Shown: positions 7,362 through 13,877 of the stretch, one piece after another
Numbering within the stretch: position 1 is the stretch's first letter
Layout of the letters: each line of letters begins with the position of its first letter
Assembly: GCA_046705545.1 (NCBI GenBank)
Contig: JBJKQF010000031.1
Location: 1 to 16,334, forward strand
DNA length: 16,334 bases
Direction of reading: 5' to 3'
Source of the DNA: JAMCXS01 sp046705545
Lineage (GTDB): Bacteria > Acidobacteriota > Terriglobia > UBA7540
The notes under the pieces: model-generated
The model's input: the letters and a program-made list of their open reading frames with translations, nothing else
Told to the model about the DNA's origin: nothing
Databases searched by the model: none
Position numbers and translations under genes: made by a program

Positions 7362-8000
7362 CTAATGGATGTGTTTGACCTTCTTCTGCATGTAATCCAT
7401 CAGCAGATACTGGCCGAGCGTATAAGGCGTGGTGAAGTAGGCCTTGCCGCGGCAGATTTCCGTGACCTTCTGGACGAAATTTATTAAGCCGTAATCGGAT
7501 GCGAGCATGAACGTGTTGATCAGAATTCCGTTCCGGCGGCAGCGGGCCACTTCATGGAGGGTTTCGGAGACTACCAGGGGATCGAGCCCGAAAGCGTTTT
7601 TGTAAATGCGGCCATCTTCCAGCGTCAACGCCGAAGGCTTGCCGTCAGTGATCATGATGATCTGCCGCATGTCCTTCTTCTGGCGAGAGAGGATGCGCTG
7701 CGCAAGGCGTAATCCTTCCCGGGTATTGGTGTAATAAGGCCCTACCTTGACGCGCGCCAGGCCTTGGAGAGGAATCTCTTCCGCTGAATCGTGGAACAGC
7801 ACCATGTGGAGGCTGTCACCCGCAAATTGCGCGCGGATCAAGTGAGTGAGCGCCAGCGCCACTTTCTTGGCCGGCGTAAAGCGGTCCTCGCCGTAGAGAA
7901 TCATGCTGTGGCTGCAATCGAGCATCAGCACCGTGGCGCAGGAGCTTTGGTATTCGCACTGGCGGACCTGGAGGTCCTGATAATCCAAATCGAGGGGCAT
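7362..8000 (-). CDS. VWA-domain protein, C-terminal part after in-frame TAG
   Basis: This is the 212-codon downstream half of the VWA gene, in the same frame as the upstream half. It contains a complete metal-ion-dependent adhesion site: DCSHS in LMLDCSHSM (residues 28-32 of this piece), Thr in YYTNTREGL (91-93), and Asp in ITDGKPS (119). These residues bind a divalent metal and a partner ligand. If the whole gene is read through, the protein is about 413 residues, a normal length for VWA partners of MoxR ATPases. The ATG at 8000 lies 15 bases after the TAG, so reinitiation could give a separate VWA protein, although I see no good ribosome site. The gene ends with a TAG at 7362-7364. Reading beyond it runs through the antisense of selC with no family-like sequence, so that TAG is a real stop. 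Confidence 0.85.
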   Translation of the reverse strand: MPLDLDYQDLQVRQCEYQSSCATVLMLDCSHSMILYGEDRFTPAKKVALALTHLIRAQFAGDSLHMVLFHDSAEEIPLQGLARVKVGPYYTNTREGLRLAQRILSRQKKDMRQIIMITDGKPSALTLEDGRIYKNAFGLDPLVVSETLHEVARCRRNGILINTFMLASDYGLINFVQKVTEICRGKAYFTTPYTLGQYLLMDYMQKKVKHIH

Positions 8001-8015
8001 CTTGAGGCCATTGCG

Positions 8016-8018
8016 CTA
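8016..8018 (-). other. In-frame TAG inside the VWA gene
   Basis: The minus strand reads TCT ACG ATC TAG CGC AAT GGC CTC AAG ATG. The frame before (from 8603) and after (to 7362) is the same, and the two parts together match the layout I recall for this VWA family, where this column is usually Gln. CAG to TAG by one transition is the simplest origin. Confidence 0.85.
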
Positions 8019-8603
8019 GATCGTAGAGAGCAAGGTGGCGTTCACATCAAGATTCAGCGTGTCGCCGAACTCATAGCGGCGGCTTGAGCCGTCTGACTCC
8101 ACGCCCGTGGCAAGCTCCCGGGTATCATGGCGGCCGAAACTCGATTTGCCCAGTGATCCCAAGAGGTCCTTCAGAGTTTTGTAGCCGAGGAAATCGAGAG
8201 CCTTGTCCGTAATCTCGAACTTGGCCGACCCTTCGGCCCGCCCGGCCTGTCCGGGCCGTGGCGGCTCCACTGCTCCTTTGCCGGGCTGTTCGATGGTGAC
8301 ATAACCTTCATTGGCCAGTTGTTGCAGGAGTTGGTCGAGAGCCTGGGACAGGAGGGATTCTTCGGGATTTTCCAGCATCTCTTCCAGAAGTTCGGGAGGA
8401 ATCTTGCCTTGCTGTTCAAGCGCTTCCAAAAGAGCCTGGCGCAGTTGCTCCATGGTGCGTTCGGAATCCATCTCGGTGAGGCCGTAGAACTGGTCGAAGA
8501 ATCCGCTGTCCAGCAGGAAATCCTGGAGCATCTGCATCAGGTCTTCGGCGCTCAGGCCTTCAAACGGATCCGCAACGTATTTGCCGTACTTGATGAACTT
8601 CAT
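8016..8603 (-). CDS. VWA-domain protein, N-terminal helical part up to in-frame TAG
   Basis: This is 195 codons forming the helical region ahead of the VWA domain. It begins MKFIKYGKYVADPFEGLSAE, then has a Leu/Gln/Glu-rich helical stretch (about 45-105) and a Pro/Gly linker (about 107-125). It ends in YEFGDTLNLDVNATLLSTI, which in intact relatives runs straight into the VWA domain. There is no MIDAS residue in this part. It lies 44 bases downstream of the MoxR ATPase gene and is surely co-transcribed with it. MoxR ATPases and VWA proteins act together as chaperones that remodel or load metals or cofactors into target complexes. The ribosome site before the ATG at 8603 is weak (GGGA). Together with the next piece it should be annotated as one interrupted gene. 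Confidence 0.8.
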   Translation of the reverse strand: MKFIKYGKYVADPFEGLSAEDLMQMLQDFLLDSGFFDQFYGLTEMDSERTMEQLRQALLEALEQQGKIPPELLEEMLENPEESLLSQALDQLLQQLANEGYVTIEQPGKGAVEPPRPGQAGRAEGSAKFEITDKALDFLGYKTLKDLLGSLGKSSFGRHDTRELATGVESDGSSRRYEFGDTLNLDVNATLLSTI

Positions 8604-8619
8604 GGGATGACGTCCCGCA

Positions 8620-8634
8620 GCAACCGAAGGTTGC
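8620..8634. repeat. Short perfect hairpin between ATPase and VWA genes
   Basis: GCAACC GAA GGTTGC forms six pairs with a three-base loop in the 44-base gap between the two genes. It could affect translation of the VWA gene or mRNA stability. It has no U-tract, so it is not a standard terminator. Confidence 0.35.
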
Positions 8635-8647
8635 GCCTTCCGAGATC

Positions 8648-10114
8648 CTAGTTCAGCGAGCGGCGCCGAGGACCGAACCGCTCCGCTTCCTCGCCCAGGG
8701 TTTCCGCGTTCTGGGCCTTGGCGTGGTAACCCAGTTCTTCATCGCGGCTGATCTTTTTCAACGCGTAAAGCCCTTCCAGAATGAACTCCGCGCCGGAAAC
8801 TTGCAGCGACGGGTCGTCTTTAGCATGAATGCCGAGTTTCCGTGTGGCCTCCAGCAGCCCTTGAATCTTCTTGAACTGGGCGTAAATTTCGGCGGTAGAG
8901 CTTTCATCCTGGTACTTTAAAGTTCCGCCGAGTTCAAACCACTGGACCAGGGGCTGCATCGGTACGCCGTCAAAATGCTTTTTGAAGACTCGCGCGGTCG
9001 CTTGCCGGATGACGTCGCGAGCTACGTTTTCAGCGCCCCGCAGTTCTCCCTCGTACTCCAGCTCAAACTTTCCAGTCAGGGAAGTCAGCCCGGCGTAAAT
9101 ATCGGAAGGGCGGGGAACGGCGAGTTTTTCGCGCTTCACCAACGCCCGGCGCTCGGCGTTGGAGATCACGTTCTCCAGGCAGGTGATCGGCATGCGCTGG
9201 CTCACGCCGCTGCGCTTATCGATCTTCTTTTCCGCGCGCGCTTCGAAGGCTACGCTCTCGATCATCTCGCTGATGAATTCCGGGATCACCAGCCGAGGCG
9301 CGTCGCCCCGCTCGCTCCAAGCTTCCTGTGCGGTGATGGCGATGCCTTGCTCGAGCGTCAGAGGATAGTGCGTGCGAATCTCAGAGCCGATCCGATCCTT
9401 GAGGGGTGTAATGATCTTGCCGCGGGCGGTGTAGTCTTCCGGATTGGCGGTAAACACCATGGCCACATCGAGCGGCAATCGCACCGGGTAGCCCTTAATT
9501 TGCACGTCACCTTCTTGCATAATGTTGAAGAGGCCGACCTGAATCTTGCCGGCCAGGTCGGGAAGCTCGTTGATGGCGAAGATGCCGCGGTTGGCTCGGG
9601 GCAGCAGGCCGTAATGGATGGTCAGCTCGCTCGAGAGGGCGTGCCCGCCGCGCGCCGCTTTGATTGGATCGAGGTCGCCGATAATATCCGCAATGGTCAC
9701 GTCCGGGGTGGCCAGCTTCTCGACGTAACGCTGCTCTCGCGGAAGATAATCGATCGGTGTCTTGTCGCCGGCCTCGGCGATCAATTCGTGGCAGGCGCGG
9801 CAGATCGGTTTCAGAGGGTCGTCGTTGATTTCACAGCCGGCCACAAACGGAACTTCTTCATCCAGCAGAGAGACCAGGGAACGCAGGATGCGGCTCTTGG
9901 CCTGGCCGCGCAGGCCGAGCAAAATGAAATTGTGACGCGAAAGGATGGCATTGGAAATTTGGGGGATCACCGTATCGTCAAATCCCACAATGCCGGGAAA
10001 GATGCTTTCCCCGGAATGGAGCTTGCGAATGAGGTTGGCGCGCATCTCATCCTTCACGCTCCGGCTGAGATAATTGGAGTTCTTGAGTTCACCCAAGGTC
10101 TTTGCTTTTGACAT
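8648..10114 (-). CDS. MoxR/ChlI-like AAA+ ATPase
   Basis: This 488-residue ATPase is of the magnesium-chelatase-I/MoxR type, which works with VWA proteins to remodel protein complexes or insert metals or cofactors. The P-loop is GLRGQAKS (67-74), which has Ala where the canonical motif has Gly. Walker B is IFAINELPD (178-186) with Asn before the catalytic Glu. Sensor 1 is FTANPED (221-227), and the probable arginine finger is in LKDRIGSEIR (238-247). An insert after strand 2 contains C94, C105 and C108 (C-x10-C-x2-C), possibly a metal site. The start at 10114 has AGAGGGG upstream and a good promoter. The helical C-terminal lid ends in RRRSLN and a TAG stop. The VWA partner gene follows 44 bases later. 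It is sometimes annotated as a magnesium chelatase, but no chlorophyll or cobalamin genes are nearby. Confidence 0.9.
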   Translation of the reverse strand: MSKAKTLGELKNSNYLSRSVKDEMRANLIRKLHSGESIFPGIVGFDDTVIPQISNAILSRHNFILLGLRGQAKSRILRSLVSLLDEEVPFVAGCEINDDPLKPICRACHELIAEAGDKTPIDYLPREQRYVEKLATPDVTIADIIGDLDPIKAARGGHALSSELTIHYGLLPRANRGIFAINELPDLAGKIQVGLFNIMQEGDVQIKGYPVRLPLDVAMVFTANPEDYTARGKIITPLKDRIGSEIRTHYPLTLEQGIAITAQEAWSERGDAPRLVIPEFISEMIESVAFEARAEKKIDKRSGVSQRMPITCLENVISNAERRALVKREKLAVPRPSDIYAGLTSLTGKFELEYEGELRGAENVARDVIRQATARVFKKHFDGVPMQPLVQWFELGGTLKYQDESSTAEIYAQFKKIQGLLEATRKLGIHAKDDPSLQVSGAEFILEGLYALKKISRDEELGYHAKAQNAETLGEEAERFGPRRRSLN

Positions 10115-10131
10115 AGCCCCTCTTTCCCCCG

Positions 10132-10161
10132 ATTATACGCGCCCCGCTCCAGCGAACTCAA
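10132..10161 (-). promoter_or_regulatory. Promoter of the MoxR ATPase-VWA pair
   Basis: On the minus strand, TTGAGT (10156-10161) and a perfect TATAAT (10132-10137) are 18 bases apart. The expected start site leaves a leader of only about 10-15 bases, containing the AGAGGGG ribosome site. The pair therefore appears to be transcribed separately from the DUF481 gene upstream. Confidence 0.6.
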
Positions 10162-10212
10162 CGGCCGATTCGCGGGCGGCCGCGCTTGACGCCGCGACGC
10201 CTTGCAACCGCG

Positions 10213-11307
10213 TCAGAAACGGATTCCAAGCCCCGTGCTGAGCGTGGCGTTGTTCTTGTGGTTCCCCGGCAAGGGGTTGCTGAGGTAAAAATCCACAAAG
10301 CTTACCGAGAAAGAGAGCCGTTTGGTCAAGGGCACGGCCAGTGAAGTGTTCGTGTCAAAGCGATATTCACCGCTTTGGGTCAGGTTGGGATAGAAATTGA
10401 TATCGTGTACAAAGGCCAGCCACTTCGTAAGCTGCGCCGTTACCTTTTCCCCGGCAATCGCCTCCGCGCTGCCCTGAAATAAAGCGGTGCCGGCGGGAAG
10501 CGGCGTTGTCGTGGTGTTCTCAAGGTTTGTTCGAACGTAAGTCATGCCGCCCAGCACGCTAAAGTCGAACTTCGGCCGGTGAAACATGTCCCTTCCGAAG
10601 CCGCCGCCGTACGTTTGCCGCAGTCTGATTCCCTCAGGCTGGATGTAATCGTATTGCGCAAGGGCAAAGACAAAATTCTTCTTGGTGAACAGAAGGTCCT
10701 GCCGGATGCCGCTGCTGAAGGTGTTGGAGGTGATCTCGGCGGTGGAGCTGGAGGATGTGGCGTGCGAAAAGAGCGCGGTCAGGGAGAAATTGGTTCGCCA
10801 TTTTACGGCCAGCCCGGGAATGTCCGGCTGGTTGCGAATGGCGTTCACGTTGGCGGTGAAGCTGCGTGATTGGGTGTCGCCGGTGATCGCGCTGTAACCC
10901 AAATTGGTGGCTCCTTTCCAATCCTGCCAGGGCTTGGCGTGAACCGTCTGGTCCAACTTTTCAAAACTCTTTTCGGGGTAGGCGGCCACGAAATGTTCCT
11001 GGGGGGCCGCGCCGGGCTTAGTGGGCACCAGTTGCCATTTGCCTTGCGGCGACACTTCGAGCTTGCCTTCCACTTTCTGCCCCTCGGGGAGCATCGCGGC
11101 GGCAGGTCCCTTGGTTTGAAGGGACTTGATCTTGCTGATATCGACCTTGATTTCGCCCAACGTCTCCGATTTAAACACGAGAGTGTTACCTACCACTCGC
11201 TCCCACGTTCCATTGATGACGTCGCCGTTCTTAAGGCGCAGAACGTCGGCCTGGAGGGAGACGGTCCATCCGAGGATTAGCATGAGAAGAAAGATCGCCT
11301 TGCCCAT
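10213..11307 (-). CDS. DUF481-type outer-membrane beta-barrel protein
   Basis: This is 364 residues. A signal peptide MGKAIFLLMLILGWTVSLQA is followed by a small N-terminal domain (DVLRLKNGDVINGTW, about 21-67) typical of proteins that carry DUF481. A linker follows, then a DUF481 barrel from about 125 to the end with alternating hydrophobic strands (for example FDFSVLGGMTYV, LSFSVSFVDFYL). The last residue is Phe, the usual signal for outer-membrane insertion. Relatives such as YdiY are described as salt-induced outer-membrane proteins, but the substrate is unknown. The open frame reaches 11430, but the ATG at 11307 is preferred because CAGGAG lies 11 bases before it and the signal peptide starts exactly there. 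It implies a Gram-negative envelope. The stop is TGA. Its neighbours are unrelated in function. Confidence 0.87.
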   Translation of the reverse strand: MGKAIFLLMLILGWTVSLQADVLRLKNGDVINGTWERVVGNTLVFKSETLGEIKVDISKIKSLQTKGPAAAMLPEGQKVEGKLEVSPQGKWQLVPTKPGAAPQEHFVAAYPEKSFEKLDQTVHAKPWQDWKGATNLGYSAITGDTQSRSFTANVNAIRNQPDIPGLAVKWRTNFSLTALFSHATSSSSTAEITSNTFSSGIRQDLLFTKKNFVFALAQYDYIQPEGIRLRQTYGGGFGRDMFHRPKFDFSVLGGMTYVRTNLENTTTTPLPAGTALFQGSAEAIAGEKVTAQLTKWLAFVHDINFYPNLTQSGEYRFDTNTSLAVPLTKRLSFSVSFVDFYLSNPLPGNHKNNATLSTGLGIRF

Positions 11308-11481
11308 GGTCTTGTACACTCCTGTTAACTGGATTGTTTTCCTTGGATCCCTGTAGGAGCCCGGCAGCGTAGACAGAAACCCCCAACTTTGCGGAAGACT
11401 CCCCGGAACTGCGGCATCCGCAGAATTCAAGCCGCGCTTCCTCGGTCTGGGTGCGGGACTTGAACCACTGGCTCGTCCAGC
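11308..11481 (-). promoter_or_regulatory. Leader/intergenic region before the DUF481 gene
   Basis: These 174 bases contain a 5-bp stem GTCCA/TGGAC that includes the LON gene stop codon (near 11470-11490) and a perfect 6-bp hairpin CTGCGG-CAT-CCGCAG at 11409-11423. I cannot identify a convincing promoter, so the DUF481 gene may be read from upstream or from a weak site here. Confidence 0.3.
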
Positions 11482-12135
11482 TTAATGGACGCCGTGGCGA
11501 GTGTTCCCGTTGCCTCGCGCCTTCTCCTGGGCCCTTTGAGAAAATTGAATCTGCCCGATCAGGATGTTCATTGCCTGGACCACCCTCGCCAGACGCGCAG
11601 CTTCCTGCCGCAGGGACAGCAGCTCCTGTTTGAAGCCGGGGTCCAGGGCCAGCGCGGCCGCCAAGCGGAAGGAAAGGTAACGATAGGGCGGCGTAAACTC
11701 AGGGAGTTCTTCCGAGGTCCGGGTCTGTTGGCTCGAGACTTGCCGGAACAGTTCGAGGGCGTGCGCCGCCTCAGGCTCGCCGGGCGCTTCAGGGCCGTCG
11801 TCGCTAAAGAAATTTACCCCGCATCGCAGGTAGGATGCTTCTTCATTGGTATAAAGTATTTCGAACCGCCGCCTTCCCTCCGCCAGGATGTCCAGTCGCC
11901 CGTCGGGGTAGTTGCGAACAACCTTTGAGATGCGTGCCGAACATCCCACGGATTGCATCTCCCCGCCTTCTGCCAGCACAATGCCGAACTCCTGTTGCAC
12001 GGATTGCCGAGCCTGGGCTTCCAGACACTCTCCGATCATCTGTTTGTATCGCTCTTCAAAAATGTGCAGCGGCAGGATTTCTCCCGGCAGGAGCACCGTG
12101 TTGAGCGGGAAGACGGGAAGTAAAGTGCTGTCCAT
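11482..12135 (-). CDS. LON N-terminal (substrate-binding) domain protein
   Basis: This 217-residue protein is made of a single LON substrate-binding domain, without the ATPase and protease parts of Lon. Family hallmarks are LPVFPLNTVLLPGEILPLHIFE at the start (residues about 5-26), RYKQMI, GIVL, GCSARI and DGRLDILAEGRRRFEIL, followed by a helical C-terminal half (about 140-205). The role of these stand-alone proteins is poorly known, and links to protein quality control are only suggested. I chose the ATG at 12135 because it begins the conserved domain immediately. A TTG at 12165 would add ten residues, but it lies inside a hairpin. The stop is TAA. It lies downstream of the MFS gene with a 142-base gap that has its own possible -10. 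Confidence 0.87.
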   Translation of the reverse strand: MDSTLLPVFPLNTVLLPGEILPLHIFEERYKQMIGECLEAQARQSVQQEFGIVLAEGGEMQSVGCSARISKVVRNYPDGRLDILAEGRRRFEILYTNEEASYLRCGVNFFSDDGPEAPGEPEAAHALELFRQVSSQQTRTSEELPEFTPPYRYLSFRLAAALALDPGFKQELLSLRQEAARLARVVQAMNILIGQIQFSQRAQEKARGNGNTRHGVH

Positions 12136-12163
12136 GGCATTGACTTTTTGTGCCTGCCGCCTC

Positions 12164-12183
12164 AAGGAACCCTGAAGTTCCTT
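12164..12183. repeat. Hairpin in the leader of the LON gene
   Basis: AAGGAAC (12164-12170) and GTTCCTT (12177-12183) form seven perfect pairs with a six-base loop, 28 bases upstream of the chosen ATG. It could be a regulatory leader element. It has no U-tract on the minus strand. Confidence 0.4.
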
Positions 12184-12217
12184 CGTCAGCGCTTGTTGAA
12201 ATCTTCAGCCCGCCTTG

Positions 12218-12223
12218 ATTGTA
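12218..12223 (-). promoter_or_regulatory. Possible -10 box for the LON gene
   Basis: The minus strand reads TACAAT, five of six to consensus, preceded by TGACATGC. No good -35 is visible at 16-18 bases, so this is weak support for a promoter. Confidence 0.3.
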
Positions 12224-12277
12224 GCATGTCACGGGCCGCGCTCGTGCTGGGTGGCGGCTCGCCTTGCGTGCCGACCG

Positions 12278-13600
12278 CTAGGCAGGCTCATCAAAGCTCT
12301 GATCGGCGTTGACGAACAGCCAGAAGCCTCCGCCGAGGGCGGTCAGCACGGCGGCAAAATGGAGGGCTTGGTTCCACCCAAAGTGGGTGGCAATAATGGC
12401 GGTCACGATGGGAGAAAGCCAGCCGCCCAGGTTTCCGAACATATTCATCAGTCCAGAAAGGGAGCCGGCGAAATCGCGGGTGAGGTCATTGCAGGTGGCC
12501 CACAGGGTTGCTGTGGCAAAAAGGTTGAAGCCGGAAGCCAGCGCCAACAGAATGATGGCAATGGTATTGTCCTGGGTGGCGCTGCCAATCCACATGAAAC
12601 TTGCTGAAAAGGCCACGCCGGTCCACAGGGCAATCTGGCGGCCGCGAGGCCGTCCGAATTCGCCCACCGCGCGGTCGGAAAACCACCCTCCCACGGGGGA
12701 GAGAACCGCGATGGCTAGAAACGGCGTGGAGGTCCAGAGTCCGCCCTGGGTAATCGTCAAGCCGCGCACCTGGACCAAGTAAATAAAAAACCAGGTATAG
12801 AAGATGTAGGCTGGGTACCCGATGCAAAAGTAGCTGATCAACAAGCTCCAGACCGTGCCACTGCGCAGTATCTTTCTCCAGGGGCAGCGCTGGGCGGCGG
12901 GATTGGAATGGCCGCTTGGTGTATCGCGAGCAGCGCGGGTACGGCGAATCAAATCGAGTTCCGCGGCGTTCACCTTGGAATGATCTTCGGGACGGTCCCG
13001 GAAGTAGAGGAGCCAACCCACCGCCACGATGACACCCAGCACCCCGCAAATGTAGAAGGTTGACCGCCACCCCCAGCGCTGCATGGCGTCGGCGATGAAG
13101 ATGGGCGTAACGACGCCACCGGCGCCGATGCCGGCAAACACCAGACTGTTCGCCAGACCGCGGTGCTCGGCATCAATCCATAAGGCGATCACTTTGTTGC
13201 CGTTGGGAAAGACAGCGGCCTCTCCCACTCCGATCAGGATTCGCAAGAGGATGAAAGAGCCGGCCACGCCCACCCATCGGGTGACCGGCAGGTCTGCGGC
13301 CAGTCCCGTGGCGGCCGTGAAAACGGACCACCACAGAATGGCAAAGGCAATGAGACGGCGAGGTCCAAAGCGGTCGCCAAGGCGTCCGCAGGGGACTTGA
13401 AACAGCGCATACCCCAACACAAAGGAGCTGAGAATCCAGCCCATGGTCTCGGTGTTAAAGGAGAACTCGTCTTGGATATATTTGCCGGCGATGCTGAGGT
13501 TCAGCCGGTCAAGATAAGTCAGGGCGGCGATCAGCGCCAGGATGGCAATGACTTTCCATCGGACCTTGGAAGGACGAATTCCAGGGGAATCTGAATTCAT
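12278..13600 (-). CDS. MFS transporter, anion:cation symporter (ACS) type
   Basis: This 440-residue permease of the major facilitator superfamily has twelve expected membrane spans. ACS features are TYLDRLNLSIA in the first span (28-38) and motif A GRLGDRFGPRR (72-82). FPNGNKVIALWI lies in the fourth-fifth span region, and a second-half repeat GGWFSDR occurs near 304-310. The middle loop (about 200-240) is long and cytoplasmic. ACS proteins usually import organic anions such as hexuronates, glucarate or phthalate with protons. No catabolic genes are next to it, so the substrate cannot be assigned. The ATG at 13600 has only a weak ribosome site, and the promoter at 13668-13696 drives it. The stop is TAG. 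Confidence 0.88.
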   Translation of the reverse strand: MNSDSPGIRPSKVRWKVIAILALIAALTYLDRLNLSIAGKYIQDEFSFNTETMGWILSSFVLGYALFQVPCGRLGDRFGPRRLIAFAILWWSVFTAATGLAADLPVTRWVGVAGSFILLRILIGVGEAAVFPNGNKVIALWIDAEHRGLANSLVFAGIGAGGVVTPIFIADAMQRWGWRSTFYICGVLGVIVAVGWLLYFRDRPEDHSKVNAAELDLIRRTRAARDTPSGHSNPAAQRCPWRKILRSGTVWSLLISYFCIGYPAYIFYTWFFIYLVQVRGLTITQGGLWTSTPFLAIAVLSPVGGWFSDRAVGEFGRPRGRQIALWTGVAFSASFMWIGSATQDNTIAIILLALASGFNLFATATLWATCNDLTRDFAGSLSGLMNMFGNLGGWLSPIVTAIIATHFGWNQALHFAAVLTALGGGFWLFVNADQSFDEPA

Positions 13601-13667
13601 GATGGGATGGCTTGTAGCCCCAGATTCCGGGCGCGCGTTTCACGCGGTCGAATCACAATGCCCAGCT

Positions 13668-13696
13668 ATTGTTCACAGAAACGAGGGGTTTGACAA
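13668..13696 (-). promoter_or_regulatory. Probable promoter of the MFS gene
   Basis: On the minus strand, TTGTCA (13691-13696, five of six) and AACAAT (13668-13673, four of six) are exactly 17 bases apart, giving a leader of about 60 bases. It faces away from the gatB promoter. Confidence 0.45.
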
Positions 13697-13721
13697 ACAA
13701 AAACGAAGCTGATTCTTAGGC

Positions 13722-13749
13722 GCTTCTCGGCGGGGCCCCGCCTGGGAGC
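13722..13749. repeat. Palindrome between divergent MFS and gatB promoters
   Basis: A perfect 14-base palindrome GGCGGGGCCCCGCC (13729-13742) is extended on both sides by six further pairs (GCTTCT/GGGAGC, with two G-T) to a 28-base imperfect dyad. It sits between the two promoters, where a regulator could act on both. It could equally be a structural element. Confidence 0.45.
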
Positions 13750-13768
13750 TTATGGCGCTGCAGCGGCG

Positions 13769-13796
13769 TAGACTCGCTGCGGAGGTCATGTATAAT
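13769..13796 (+). promoter_or_regulatory. Promoter of gatB
   Basis: A perfect TATAAT (13791-13796) is preceded at 16 bases by TAGACT (13769-13774, four of six). The predicted start is near 13803, giving a leader of about 75 bases, and AGGAAACAGTA precedes the gatB ATG. Confidence 0.6.
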
Positions 13797-13877
13797 AGTG
13801 GCCTGCCAAGGAATTGCAACGTGCGGGGCCTCGACCGGATTGCTTTCCGTCCGGCAAAGAGACCATAGGAAACAGTA

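Noticed and set aside
7155..7362. Genomic island inserted at selC, a classic integration site
   Set aside because: No integrase, no repeat of the tRNA 3' end and no mobile gene is visible downstream. Only a small ORF and the VWA gene follow.
8016..8018. Selenocysteine or pyrrolysine encoded at the in-frame stops
   Set aside because: The tRNA-Sec here reads UGA, not UAG. Pyrrolysine organisms usually avoid TAG as a stop, whereas it is common here, and no pyl gene is in the window.
11440..11500. tRNA-like sequence on the minus strand (GGTTCAAGTCCCGCACCC)
   Set aside because: The flanking bases do not form a T-stem, no acceptor partner is found, and it overlaps the end of the LON gene. It is a chance match.
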